Shown in pieces: positions 1 through 7,134 of a stretch of DNA of 12,436 nt. The notes under the pieces were generated by a model, which ran no database searches, was not told the DNA's origin, and saw only the letters and a program-made list of their open reading frames with translations. Source of the stretch: UBA5109 sp038148435 (GTDB lineage: Bacteria; Pseudomonadota; Gammaproteobacteria; Pseudomonadales; Pseudohongiellaceae); the NCBI GenBank assembly GCA_038148435.1, contig JAYQVM010000046.1, forward strand, positions 1-12,436. The letters run 5' to 3'. Each line of letters opens with the position of its first letter. Position 1 is the first letter of the stretch. The position numbers were made by a program, and so were the translations under genes.

Positions 1-270
1 GTTTTTAATTTGCTGCGCTTCGTCCAGGCTCTTACCTTTAACCCACTCGGTTACCAGCGAGCTGGACGCACTCGCGCTACCACAACCATAGGTTTTGAAC
101 TTGGCGTCTTCGATGATGCCTTGCTCGTTTACCTTGATTTGCAGTTTCATCACGTCGCCACAAGCCGGTGCACCCACCATACCGGTAGCAACACCTGCGT
201 CGTCTTTGTCAAAAGAACCAACGTTACGCGGGTTCTCGTAGTGGTCGATCACTTTATTACTGTATGCCAT
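1..270 (-). CDS. iscU: Fe-S cluster assembly scaffold protein IscU (3' end beyond the window)
   Basis: IscU is the cytoplasmic scaffold on which IscS-derived sulfur and iron are built into [2Fe-2S] and [4Fe-4S] clusters before transfer to apoproteins. Ninety codons are visible, starting MAYSNKVIDHYENPRN, which is nearly identical to E. coli IscU. Two of the three conserved cluster ligands can be seen: Cys37 in the motif APACGDV, with the conserved Asp39 next to it, and Cys63 in YGCGSA. The third (about Cys106) lies beyond the window edge. E. coli IscU is 128 residues, so roughly 38 are missing because of the cut, not because of a mutation. A good Shine-Dalgarno (AGAGGTAA) precedes the ATG, and only 29 bp separate it from the iscS stop codon, so co-transcription with iscS and iscR is expected. 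The frame is open to position 1. Confidence 0.97.
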   Translation of the reverse strand, partial: MAYSNKVIDHYENPRNVGSFDKDDAGVATGMVGAPACGDVMKLQIKVNEQGIIEDAKFKTYGCGSASASSSLVTEWVKGKSLDEAQQIKN

Positions 271-299
271 GATAGTTACCTCTTATGCAGCCAGCGCGC

Positions 300-1514
300 T
301 TAGTGCGCAACCCAGGCTACAGTGTTTAAATCGATACCGTCTTTGTACATGTCCCACAGTGGTGACATTGCACGTAATTTTTCAATCGCCTGATGCACAA
401 TCTTAATGGTGTGGTCGATTTGCTCTTCTGTCGTGAAGCGACCGATGCTGAAACGGATAGAGCTGTGCGCCAGTTCATCACTCATGCCCAGGGCGCGCAG
501 TACATAAGACGGCTCCAGGCTGGCTGAAGTACAGGCTGAACCAGATGAAACTGCCAGATCCTTAAGTGCCATAATCAGCGACTCGCCCTCTACGTAATTG
601 AAACTCACGTTGAGATTCCCGGGTACACGCTGGTCGATGTCACCATTGATATAGATCTCTTCCATATCGGCCAGACCCCTTAAAAATCGCTCCCTTAATG
701 CTATGGTCCGCTTTGCTTCTTCATACATTTCTTGTTTGGCAATTCGGTAGGCCTCACCCATGCCGACAATCTGGTGTGTCGCCAGCGTACCTGAACGCAT
801 GCCACGCTCATGTCCACCACCATGCATCTGTGCTTCCAGCCTGACCCGTGGCTTACGGCACACAAATAGCGCTCCAATTCCTTTGGGACCATAGACTTTA
901 TGAGCCGTCAGCGACATCAGGTCCACCTTCATGCGCTCGAGGTCTATATCGATTTTGCCGACACTTTGAGCAGCATCGACATGGAACAGCACTTTTTTCT
1001 CCCGGGTGATTTCACCGATAGCGGCTATGTCATTGATGACGCCAATTTCATTGTTCACATGCATCAGCGAGACAAGAATAGTATCTTCGCGGATCGCATT
1101 GGCCACATCTTTGGGATAAATTCTGCCTTTGAAATCGGGATCTAGGTAGGTAACCTCGAAACCTTCACGCTCCAGTTGCCGGCAGCTGTCTAGCACGGCT
1201 TTGTGTTCGATTTTGGAAGTGATGATGTGCTTACCTTTGCTCTGGTAAAAATGGGCCACCCCTTTGAGAGCCAGGTTATTGGACTCCGTTGCACCGGAGG
1301 TCCAGACAATTTCTCGTGGATCGCAGTGGATCATGTCAGCTACGTGCTGACGGGCTTCTTCCACAGCCTCTTCCGCTTTCCAGCCGAACAAGTGTGAACG
1401 GGATGCTGGGTTACCGAAATTGCCTTCCTGTGTCAGGCAATGCATCATCGCTTCGGCGACCCTCGGGTCAACCGGAGTAGTCGCAGAATAATCCATGTAT
1501 ATTGGTGCTCGCAT
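300..1514 (-). CDS. iscS: Cysteine desulfurase IscS
   Basis: IscS is the cytoplasmic PLP-dependent enzyme that converts L-cysteine to L-alanine. It passes the persulfide sulfur to IscU and to tRNA-thiolation acceptors. The 404-residue product has exactly the length of E. coli IscS, and the start MRAPIYMDYSATTPVDP aligns with it. Visible functional residues are the PLP-binding Lys206 in SLTAHKVYGPKG, His104 in KIEHKAV, the region HVDAAQS that contacts the cofactor, and the mobile-loop catalytic Cys328 in SSGSACTSAS. The C-terminal tail SPLWDMYKDGIDL is the known IscU-docking segment and is intact. A Shine-Dalgarno AAGGA lies just upstream of the ATG. The gene sits 55 bp after iscR and 29 bp before iscU, which is the standard isc order. 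I see no strong terminator in the iscR-iscS gap. Confidence 0.98.
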   Translation of the reverse strand: MRAPIYMDYSATTPVDPRVAEAMMHCLTQEGNFGNPASRSHLFGWKAEEAVEEARQHVADMIHCDPREIVWTSGATESNNLALKGVAHFYQSKGKHIITSKIEHKAVLDSCRQLEREGFEVTYLDPDFKGRIYPKDVANAIREDTILVSLMHVNNEIGVINDIAAIGEITREKKVLFHVDAAQSVGKIDIDLERMKVDLMSLTAHKVYGPKGIGALFVCRKPRVRLEAQMHGGGHERGMRSGTLATHQIVGMGEAYRIAKQEMYEEAKRTIALRERFLRGLADMEEIYINGDIDQRVPGNLNVSFNYVEGESLIMALKDLAVSSGSACTSASLEPSYVLRALGMSDELAHSSIRFSIGRFTTEEQIDHTIKIVHQAIEKLRAMSPLWDMYKDGIDLNTVAWVAH

Positions 1515-1569
1515 AATTCCTTACTTTTGTTGTCGCTTATGTAGTATCTAACCGGCCAGCAATTATCTC

Positions 1570-2058
1570 TTAATTAGAGCTGCTGGCAATTCTTTCCAAA
1601 CCGCCATCCAGAGTCAGAAGGTAGCGGCGTTGCTGGTCCTGGGCAATTTGAGAAATCTCACGCTTTTCGACAAGATCGGCTAGCGTGATATTGCTGAGAA
1701 AACCATATATCTGCTCGCTGAGATCCTGCCATAAGTGGTGCGTCAAGCAGGTAGCACCTTTGTGACAGTTTCCACTACCCTTGCATTTCGTGGTATCTAG
1801 CGATTCACTGACCGCATCGATGATTTCGGCCACATCAATTTCATTTTCTTTACGGCTGAGCAAATATCCACCACCTGGGCCACGCACGCTGCTGACCAAT
1901 GAATGCTTGCGTAGTTTGGAAAAAAGCTGTTCCAGATAGGATAGCGAAATATCCTGTCTCTGCGAAATATCATTCAGGCTAACCGGTCCTTTGCTTACAT
2001 TGATGCTCAAATCAAGCATTGCGGTCACTGCATAGCGGCCTTTTGTCGTTAAGCGCAT
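1570..2058 (-). CDS. iscR: Rrf2-family Fe-S cluster regulator IscR
   Basis: IscR is a [2Fe-2S]-binding transcription factor of the Rrf2 family. The holo form represses the isc operon; the apo form still binds type-2 sites and regulates Fe-S stress genes. The 162-residue protein opens with MRLTTKGRYAVTAMLDL, the start of the winged helix-turn-helix. The recognition region ISLSYLEQLFSKLRK (about 37-51) and the wing VRGPGGGYLL (58-67) match the family closely. The cluster ligands are all present at the E. coli positions: Cys92, Cys98, Cys104 and His107 in the stretch KCKGSGNCHKGATCLTHH. The C-terminus differs from E. coli and is unremarkable. The gene is preceded by its own promoter and putative IscR sites. 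It is first in the isc operon, and no cysE lies between it and trmJ. The AGGA ribosome-binding motif is 11 nt from the ATG. Confidence 0.97.
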   Translation of the reverse strand: MRLTTKGRYAVTAMLDLSINVSKGPVSLNDISQRQDISLSYLEQLFSKLRKHSLVSSVRGPGGGYLLSRKENEIDVAEIIDAVSESLDTTKCKGSGNCHKGATCLTHHLWQDLSEQIYGFLSNITLADLVEKREISQIAQDQQRRYLLTLDGGLERIASSSN

Positions 2059-2067
2059 AGCTGTTTT

Positions 2068-2092
2068 AATCCTGATTAATTTAGTAGGGTAT
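2068..2092 (-). promoter_or_regulatory. Candidate type-1 IscR site B, from the -10 into the leader
   Basis: Read on the minus strand from 2092 to 2068, this second 25-bp element has the core ATACCCTACTAAATTAATCA. It fits the recalled type-1 IscR consensus at about 21 of 25 positions, better than site A. It begins inside the -10 hexamer and covers the presumed transcription start. The centres of sites A and B are 31 bp apart, close to three helical turns, so two IscR dimers would sit on the same face of the DNA. Paired sites are also present at E. coli PiscR. Confidence 0.65.
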
Positions 2093-2119
2093 TATCTAAA
2101 AACCTAGTTTTTTAGTCAA
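2091..2119 (-). promoter_or_regulatory. Predicted sigma-70 promoter of the isc operon
   Basis: On the minus strand a -35 hexamer TTGACT (2114-2119) is followed, after exactly 17 bp, by a -10 hexamer GATAAT (2091-2096). Both match the sigma-70 consensus at five of six bases. The start point would fall near 2084, giving a short leader of about 25 nt before the iscR ATG. The promoter elements are embedded in the two candidate IscR sites, so a bound IscR would cover the polymerase contacts. This is the architecture known for E. coli PiscR. Confidence 0.8.
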
Positions 2120-2123
2120 GTAC
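2099..2123 (-). promoter_or_regulatory. Candidate type-1 IscR site A, over the -35 element
   Basis: Read on the minus strand from 2123 to 2099, this 25-bp stretch contains the core CTTGACTAAAAAACTAGG. It agrees with the type-1 IscR consensus as I recall it (ATASYYGACTRWWWYAGTCRRSTAT) at about 19 of 25 positions. The left half is nearly perfect and the right half is weaker. It covers the whole -35 hexamer. Type-1 sites are bound by holo-IscR and mediate feedback repression of isc operons. Confidence 0.65.
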
Positions 2124-2143
2124 TCCCTGTTGCAAGTTTATAG

Positions 2144-2890
2144 CTATTTATTTTTTTTCAGAATTTTCCGGCTTTCCGTGACAATTCCATGCAGGATGTT
2201 GATTTCCATCTTATCTAATCTGACTCGGCTATACAGGCGCCGTAGACGCGGCATCAGGTGGCGGGGATTTTCGGGATCATGAAAATCAATCTGAATCAGC
2301 AACTCTTCAAGGTGCGCCAGATAACGTTCCACTTCGGCAACCGTGGCCATTTCTTTGTCCCAAGCTTGCTCCAAGTTCTGGCCGGATTGTTCCTGCCGAT
2401 ATTTAACCTGATAGATTTCATGACACAGTACCATCGCAGCAGCAGCCAGATTCAAGGAACTGTATTCCGGATTGGCTGGAATTTGCACATGAAAGTGACA
2501 AAGCTGCAACTCTTCATTGCTCAGACCGCGGTCCTCACGACCAAACACCAGGGCAACCTGCTGGCTTCGACCCTCGTTAAACAACTTTTGAGCACATTCA
2601 CCAGGCTCCAGCACAGGCCAGGGAATACGACGGGAACGGGCACTGGTACCTATCACCAACGAGCAGTCCGCAATGGCTTCTCTCAGGTTTTCACAAACCA
2701 CGGCATTATCCAAGATATCTAGGGCTGAGGATGCACGCCCGACTGCTACCCCGGAGGGATAATCCTTTGGCGATACCAAGTAGAGCTGTGACAGCCCCAT
2801 ATTTTTCATGGCACGGGCGGTAGCGCCGATATTGCCAGGATGGGAGGTATTTACCAAAACGAGTCGAATATTGTCGAGCTGATAGGTCAT
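2144..2890 (-). CDS. trmJ: tRNA (cytidine/uridine-32-2'-O)-methyltransferase TrmJ
   Basis: TrmJ is a SPOUT-superfamily, SAM-dependent methyltransferase that puts a 2'-O-methyl group on C32 or U32 of several tRNAs. The 248-residue length is close to E. coli TrmJ (246). The N-terminal signature NTSHPGNIGATARAMKNMGL (about 14-33) includes the conserved Arg26. The two motifs that form the trefoil-knot SAM pocket are seen at ALVFGREDRGLSNEEL (113-128) and IPANPEYSSLNLAAAAMV (137-154). The C-terminal part is the charged, helical extension typical of TrmJ. The gene is divergent from suhB and runs into iscR with 85 bp between. The suhB/trmJ/isc neighbourhood is the same as in E. coli and Pseudomonas. 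An AGGACAGG ribosome-binding region lies upstream of the ATG. The last codons contain a run of eight A residues, which is otherwise unremarkable. Confidence 0.95.
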   Translation of the reverse strand: MTYQLDNIRLVLVNTSHPGNIGATARAMKNMGLSQLYLVSPKDYPSGVAVGRASSALDILDNAVVCENLREAIADCSLVIGTSARSRRIPWPVLEPGECAQKLFNEGRSQQVALVFGREDRGLSNEELQLCHFHVQIPANPEYSSLNLAAAAMVLCHEIYQVKYRQEQSGQNLEQAWDKEMATVAEVERYLAHLEELLIQIDFHDPENPRHLMPRLRRLYSRVRLDKMEINILHGIVTESRKILKKNK

Positions 2891-2954
2891 GAGCTTTTGC
2901 CTGTCCTAGTCTTCACTTGAACTCCTAATTTAGCTGTCAGAATAAAAATCGGGC

Positions 2955-2963
2955 ATCTTAGCA
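2955..2963 (-). promoter_or_regulatory. Candidate extended -10 promoter of trmJ
   Basis: On the minus strand the sequence TGCTAAGAT provides an extended -10 element (TGn followed by TAAGAT, five of six to consensus). No good -35 hexamer sits 17 bp upstream, where the sequence is close to TATCAG; extended -10 promoters often lack one. Transcription would start near 2948, about 60 nt before the trmJ ATG. The -35 position would lie on top of the suhB -10 element. Confidence 0.45.
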
Positions 2964-2987
2964 GAAAGCGGTAGGCTCTGATATCAT
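2958..2987 (+). promoter_or_regulatory. Candidate suhB promoter
   Basis: On the plus strand TTAGCA (2958-2963) is followed after 18 bp by TATCAT (2982-2987). The -10 is preceded by TGA, giving an extended -10. The predicted start near 2994 leaves a leader of about 34 nt with an AGGG ribosome-binding motif 9 nt before the suhB ATG. This promoter overlaps the divergent trmJ promoter candidate, so the two are likely to compete for RNA polymerase. Confidence 0.45.
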
Positions 2988-3027
2988 AGCGCCCGGCTCA
3001 ACCTTCACATTCTCAGGGCAAATTCAC

Positions 3028-3804
3028 ATGCATGGAATCGTCAATATCGCCTTGCGCGCCGCTCGCGAAGCGTCGGATATTATTCTTGATGCAATTGACC
3101 GACTGGATCGTGTCAAAATTTTTGAAAAGGGTAAAAATGACTTTGTTACTGACATTGACCGAGACGTTGAGAACTTGTTGATTGAAAGTATTCGAAAAGC
3201 CTATCCCTCACATGGGTTTTTGGGTGAAGAGTCAGGTCTGCAGGATGGAGAGGATTCACAAAGCCTCTGGATCATTGATCCCATTGATGGTACACGCAAC
3301 TTCATGCGTGGCTTTCCGCATTTTTGTATCTCCATGGCCTGTTTAAAAAACAACAAATTACAGCATGCCATTATCGTGGATCCTGTCCGCCGTGAGGAAT
3401 TTACTGCCAACAGGGGTGAAGGAGCCCAGTTAAATGGGAAGAAGATTCGCTGCAACGCTTCGGCAACATTAGAAAACTCAGTAGTCAGTCTTTCATTCTC
3501 AGCCGAGCGTTTCGACAATGCTCTTGCCCTGCAAAAAAATCTTAAGGACAAAGTGGCCGGCCTGCGTTTCACCGGCTCCGCAGCCCTGGATCTAGCTTAT
3601 ACAGCCTGTGGCCGGCTCAATGCCGGCTGGATGTCAGGCATTCAGCAATGGGATGTGGCTGCTGGAATCTTAATTCTGCAGGAGGCCGGCGGCCTGATCA
3701 GTGATCACCAAGGCAATCCGGATTGTCTTTATAGCGACAAGCTGGTCTTCGCCAACAGCAAAACCTTGAAGTCATTGCTGCCATTAATCAACAAAGTGCG
3801 CTGA
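3028..3804 (+). CDS. suhB: Inositol-1-monophosphatase family protein SuhB
   Basis: SuhB belongs to the Mg2+-dependent, Li+-sensitive phosphatase family. It hydrolyses inositol-1-phosphate and related substrates, and in E. coli it also joins the NusA/NusB/NusE/NusG antitermination complex on rRNA operons. The 258-residue protein has the family motifs in order: KGKNDFVTDID (34-44), GEESG with metal ligands Glu67/68 (66-70), WIIDPIDGTRNF with Asp84 and Asp87 (81-92), and the C-terminal WDVAAG with Asp209 (208-213). The flanking stretch GSAALDLAYTACGRL is also typical. It is about nine residues shorter than E. coli SuhB, mainly at the C-terminus. In the metal motif an Arg (DGTRNF) replaces the Thr of E. 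coli DGTTNF. Synteny next to trmJ and the isc operon supports SuhB over the paralogue CysQ. Whether the antitermination role is conserved cannot be told from sequence alone. Confidence 0.93.
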   Translation: MHGIVNIALRAAREASDIILDAIDRLDRVKIFEKGKNDFVTDIDRDVENLLIESIRKAYPSHGFLGEESGLQDGEDSQSLWIIDPIDGTRNFMRGFPHFCISMACLKNNKLQHAIIVDPVRREEFTANRGEGAQLNGKKIRCNASATLENSVVSLSFSAERFDNALALQKNLKDKVAGLRFTGSAALDLAYTACGRLNAGWMSGIQQWDVAAGILILQEAGGLISDHQGNPDCLYSDKLVFANSKTLKSLLPLINKVR

Positions 3805-3903
3805 CATTACCCCGCTGATTGATATTTTTCATATTTATCGTTAGGAAAAGCACTTATATAGGTCGCATAAGACGTAATGGCCCTATCTAAAAATCTTCAA
3901 TCC

Positions 3904-4851
3904 TCAGGGTATAGCATCGAGTTCGGCATTATTCTTCTGGGCGGGAATCAGATCTTCTTTGCTGATATTCATGTAAAGAAGGACATTTGCAGCCACATAG
4001 ATGGACGAGTAGGTACCAATCACGATGCCAGCCGTCAATGCCGTCGCAAAACCCTTGATCATTTCACCACCAACCAGTAGCAGTGCGATAAGTACTAGCA
4101 ATGTTGTCAGTGAGGTAATCAACGTACGGCTGAAAGTCTGCGTGATTGAAATATTGATGGACTCAAGAGGTTCTGTTGCGCGCAGCATACGAAAATTCTC
4201 ACGGATCCTGTCAGAAACCACAATGGTATCATTTAGCGAGTAACCAATAACCGCCAGCACAGCTGCCAGTACTGTAAGGTCAAAGTCGTATCCCATCACC
4301 GAGAAGAAACCAAGCACGATGATCACGTCATGCGCCAAAGCGACAACTGCTCCCACCGCAAATTTAAACTGAAAGCGCAATGAAATGTAGATCATGATCA
4401 TTATGAGGGCAACCAGCATACCTAGGCCGCCCTGATCTCTTAATTCATCACCCACCTGGGAACCAATATACTCCGAGCGCAGCAACTGGACATTTTGGCC
4501 AGCATTTTCAATTAGCACCTGGAATACTCGGTCACCGGCCTGATCTGACTCTTCCAGCAGTAGCTCTTCTTCCTGCACATCCTGAATCCTAATGACCACA
4601 TCCTGATTACTGCCGAAAAATACCACTTCATAATTTTCATAACCGGCCTGCTGCAGTGAATTGCGAATTTCGTCCAGGTCAGGTTCCTGGTCGTAAAAAA
4701 CCTCGACCTGTACCCCTCCGGTAAAGTCCAGACCGAAACGCATACCGTTGACAAAAAATGACGCAATCGACACAAGAAGGAGTACGGCCGAAAAGGCAAG
4801 CGCTATTTTGCGTTTCCCCATAAAATCGATAGTGCTCTGGAATTCAACCAC
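3904..4851 (-). CDS. secF: Protein translocase subunit SecF
   Basis: SecF pairs with SecD and YajC in the inner membrane. It uses the proton gradient to pull secreted proteins through SecYEG from the periplasmic side. The 315-residue protein has the expected RND-like layout: TM1 (about 14-34), the conserved GLDFTGG (40-46), a periplasmic domain (about 47-140), and five more membrane segments between about 142 and 295. Diagnostic motifs are ALAHDVIIVLG, YSLNDTIVVSDRIRENF (204-220) and RTLITSLTTLL with the conserved Arg242. The start is GTG at 4849-4851, backed by a strong Shine-Dalgarno GGTGGAG seven nt upstream that directly follows the secD stop. The in-frame ATG ten codons later has no such motif. 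SecF is last in the operon and converges on suhB across 99 bp in which I see no GC-rich terminator. Confidence 0.97.
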   Translation of the reverse strand: MVEFQSTIDFMGKRKIALAFSAVLLLVSIASFFVNGMRFGLDFTGGVQVEVFYDQEPDLDEIRNSLQQAGYENYEVVFFGSNQDVVIRIQDVQEEELLLEESDQAGDRVFQVLIENAGQNVQLLRSEYIGSQVGDELRDQGGLGMLVALIMIMIYISLRFQFKFAVGAVVALAHDVIIVLGFFSVMGYDFDLTVLAAVLAVIGYSLNDTIVVSDRIRENFRMLRATEPLESINISITQTFSRTLITSLTTLLVLIALLLVGGEMIKGFATALTAGIVIGTYSSIYVAANVLLYMNISKEDLIPAQKNNAELDAIP

Positions 4852-4858
4852 GTCTATT

Positions 4859-4865
4859 CTCCACC
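4859..4865 (-). promoter_or_regulatory. Ribosome-binding site fixing the secF GTG start
   Basis: Reading the minus strand, the secD stop TAA (4866-4868) is followed at once by GGTGGAG, then seven bases, then GTG. This favours the GTG start of secF over the later ATG. It also places the secF ribosome-binding site against the secD stop codon, which fits translational coupling of the two subunits. Confidence 0.7.
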
Positions 4866-6746
4866 TTATCTGGCTGTCGCTTTCATGCCCGGCAACTTGA
4901 TGCCGATGGATATCTTATTGACACGCCTTCCACCATAGATCAGGTTTACAATGGCGCGGGTCAGTACAATGGCCGTGAACATGGAGGTAAGAATACCGAT
5001 GGACAGAGTTACCGCAAAGCCTCTAACAGCGCCGGTACCAATGGCATAAAGGATGATAGCAACCAGCAGGGTCGTGACATTGGCATCCAGGATAGTAACA
5101 AAGGCACGGCTATAACCGGCATCGATGGCTTTTTGAATACTTGTACCACTTGTGAGCTCTTCGCGTATACGCGCAAAAATCAGAACATTGGCATCAACGG
5201 CCATCCCCACCGTCAGCACAATACCTGCTATACCCGGCAGAGTCAGTGTAGCCCCGATTATGGACATCAGGGCAACCAGCAGAAGCAGATTAATGCCCAG
5301 CGCCACATTGGCAATGAGTCCAAACAGACGGTAATAGACCAGCATGAACAACAAGACCACCCCCATACCAATCTGTACTGAAAGCAGACCACGATCAATA
5401 TTGTCTTGTCCTAGACTCGGTCCGATAGTACTCTCTTCGAGGAAGTACATGGGTGCAGCTAGAGCGCCGGAGCGAATCAGCAAGGCTAGGTCATTGGCCT
5501 CATTACCCATCAGCCCGGTAATCCTGAACTGGCGTCCCAGGGCAGCCTGAATGACCGGCGCACTTATCACTCTTACTTCTTCAAAGGGTTCCGAGCGGGA
5601 TTCAATCTCACCACTTGGCAACAGTTCTGTAATCGTGCGTACCTTAGTTTCGCTGAGCAGGATGGCCATCTGCCGGCCAATATTCCCACGCGTGGCCTCA
5701 TTCATCTGGCGAGCACCTGCCGCATCTAACGTTATGTTGACCTGCGGCAGTGTGGTTTGTGGATCAAAAGAGGACTGTGCCTGTGTTACGCTGTCCCCGC
5801 TGACGATAATGTCATTTTCCAGCGGTAGCATAATGCCTTCGTAAGGGTAATCGGTCGTAGTACCAGCAGCTGCCCCGGCTTCTGCAACCAAATGAAAGCG
5901 CAGAGTAGCGACCGTTGAAATAATATCCTTGGCTCGGGTGGTATCCTGAATACCAGGCAATTCAACAATTATACGGTCCTGCCCCATTCGCTGAACCTTA
6001 GGTTCCTTAACACCAAGTGCATCGACACGAGTACGCAGCGTAGATAGGTTCTGCTGGACGGCATAGTCTTGCAACAAGAGTAGACTAACCTCGGTCGGCT
6101 GATAGTAAAGCACGAAATCTTCACCTACCTCGTCATTTCGAGCGACCAGATCGGGGAATTCATCCTGAATAAGTTCATTGGCCTGACGGCGGGTTTCAGC
6201 ATCGGTGAAACGGATAATAATACGATTCTGCTCATCGACTTCCACCGGTGGCCGATAGCGCAGACGCTCTTCGCGTAACAAGGAACGCATGATAGCAGTT
6301 GAATCATTCAACTGATTGGCCACTGCCTGCTGCATATCCACTTCCATCAGAAAGTGCACACCACCGCTGAGATCCAGGCCATAGCTCATCGGACTGGCTG
6401 CCAGTGCAGAGAGCCAATCCGGCGTGTTGGCGGCCATGTTCTGCGCTACGATGTATTCATCGGGCAATGAAAGTTGCACAATATCTTGTGCTCTGCTCTG
6501 GCCATTCTGGTCCTGCAGCCGAATCAGACCGATACCGTTATCAAGCTCGGCGGAAAGATAGGCGATGCCGTCAGTTCTCAAGGCAACCGTGGCGGTATCG
6601 AGAGCACTCTGGTCTATCAAGCCACTATCATGAGATATCTGTATGGCAGGATCCGGCGGGTAGAAATTCGGTGCCGCATACAAGAACGAAATCACGACGA
6701 TACAGACGATCAATACGTTCTTCCAGAGAGGGTATTTATTTAGCAT
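4866..6746 (-). CDS. secD: Protein translocase subunit SecD
   Basis: SecD is the larger subunit of the SecDF-YajC inner-membrane complex that drives late steps of preprotein export with the proton motive force. From the ATG at 6744-6746 the protein is 626 residues (E. coli 615) and starts MLNKYPLWKN like the E. coli protein. An upstream TTG at 6762-6764 would add six residues, but the GGTGGAAG ribosome-binding motif lies inside that extension, so the ATG is chosen. TM1 spans about 10-27. The signature YGLDLSGGVHFLMEVD falls at 122-137, the large periplasmic P1 domain fills roughly 30-455, and TM2-6 lie in the C-terminal third. The proton-pathway motif LTVGMAVDANVLI (511-523) holds the key Asp518, equivalent to E. 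coli Asp519. Just after it the sequence is FARIREE where FERIREE is more usual. The gene lies 28 bp after yajC and 14 bp before secF. Confidence 0.97.
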   Translation of the reverse strand: MLNKYPLWKNVLIVCIVVISFLYAAPNFYPPDPAIQISHDSGLIDQSALDTATVALRTDGIAYLSAELDNGIGLIRLQDQNGQSRAQDIVQLSLPDEYIVAQNMAANTPDWLSALAASPMSYGLDLSGGVHFLMEVDMQQAVANQLNDSTAIMRSLLREERLRYRPPVEVDEQNRIIIRFTDAETRRQANELIQDEFPDLVARNDEVGEDFVLYYQPTEVSLLLLQDYAVQQNLSTLRTRVDALGVKEPKVQRMGQDRIIVELPGIQDTTRAKDIISTVATLRFHLVAEAGAAAGTTTDYPYEGIMLPLENDIIVSGDSVTQAQSSFDPQTTLPQVNITLDAAGARQMNEATRGNIGRQMAILLSETKVRTITELLPSGEIESRSEPFEEVRVISAPVIQAALGRQFRITGLMGNEANDLALLIRSGALAAPMYFLEESTIGPSLGQDNIDRGLLSVQIGMGVVLLFMLVYYRLFGLIANVALGINLLLLVALMSIIGATLTLPGIAGIVLTVGMAVDANVLIFARIREELTSGTSIQKAIDAGYSRAFVTILDANVTTLLVAIILYAIGTGAVRGFAVTLSIGILTSMFTAIVLTRAIVNLIYGGRRVNKISIGIKLPGMKATAR

Positions 6747-6774
6747 CTTGCTTCCACCAACCAAGTGGTTCTGG

Positions 6775-7125
6775 TTATTTCCCCTGTCCGATAGACTTTA
6801 TAGTTCCTTTTGGCAACACTGCTGAAACCGAGGATTTTTGCATTTTCAATTCCACATTATCGGTCACTGCAATGGCAATATAATGCTCATCAACCGTTGT
6901 CACCTTGCCCAGTATACCGCCAGCCGTCATTACTTCATCACCCTTGGCAAGCTGTTCCACCAGGGCCTTGTGCTCTTTTGCCCGCTTGGATTGTGGACGA
7001 ATCAGCATGAAATAAAAGATGAGAATGAAACCTCCCAGAAAAATAAAAGAAGTCCAAGGACTTTGCTGAGCCGGAGCTCCGCCGGCGGTCTGAGCGTATG
7101 CAGAATTGATTAAAAAATTCATCAT
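6775..7125 (-). CDS. yajC: Sec translocon accessory protein YajC
   Basis: YajC is a small single-span inner-membrane protein that copurifies with SecDF. The 116-residue product (E. coli 110) has a short periplasmic N-terminus ending around QQSPW, one membrane segment at about 27-44 (FIFLGGFILIFYFMLIRP), and a basic cytoplasmic part starting PQSKRAKEHK. The family core AKGDEVMTAGGILGKVTTVDEHYIAIAV and the ending AVLPKGTIKSI match E. coli well. Two consecutive ATG codons begin the frame. The AGAAGG ribosome-binding motif ends five bases before the first and eight before the second, so the second Met (giving 115 residues) is equally possible. That motif overlaps the tgt stop codon TAG (7135-7137), only 9 bp from the first ATG, so yajC translation is probably coupled to tgt. 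Confidence 0.96.
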   Translation of the reverse strand: MMNFLINSAYAQTAGGAPAQQSPWTSFIFLGGFILIFYFMLIRPQSKRAKEHKALVEQLAKGDEVMTAGGILGKVTTVDEHYIAIAVTDNVELKMQKSSVSAVLPKGTIKSIGQGK

Positions 7126-7134
7126 GTAAGCCTT

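Noticed and set aside
1515..1569. A regulatory hairpin or small-RNA target between iscR and iscS
   Set aside because: The E. coli gap carries such structure, but the 55 bp here show no stem beyond a short GGCC palindrome.
2258..2722. A 154-codon plus-strand frame inside trmJ
   Set aside because: It is antisense to the conserved SPOUT domain with no supporting start signal.
3805..3903. A bidirectional terminator between suhB and secF
   Set aside because: Only weak pairings are seen (ATAGG/CCTAT with a long loop, and an AT-only ATAT stem). No GC-rich stem with T-tract is present on either strand.
6404..6883. A 159-codon plus-strand frame opposite secD and yajC
   Set aside because: It covers the start of secD and the secD-yajC junction on the other strand, with low-complexity Arg/Ser-rich sequence and no family resemblance.
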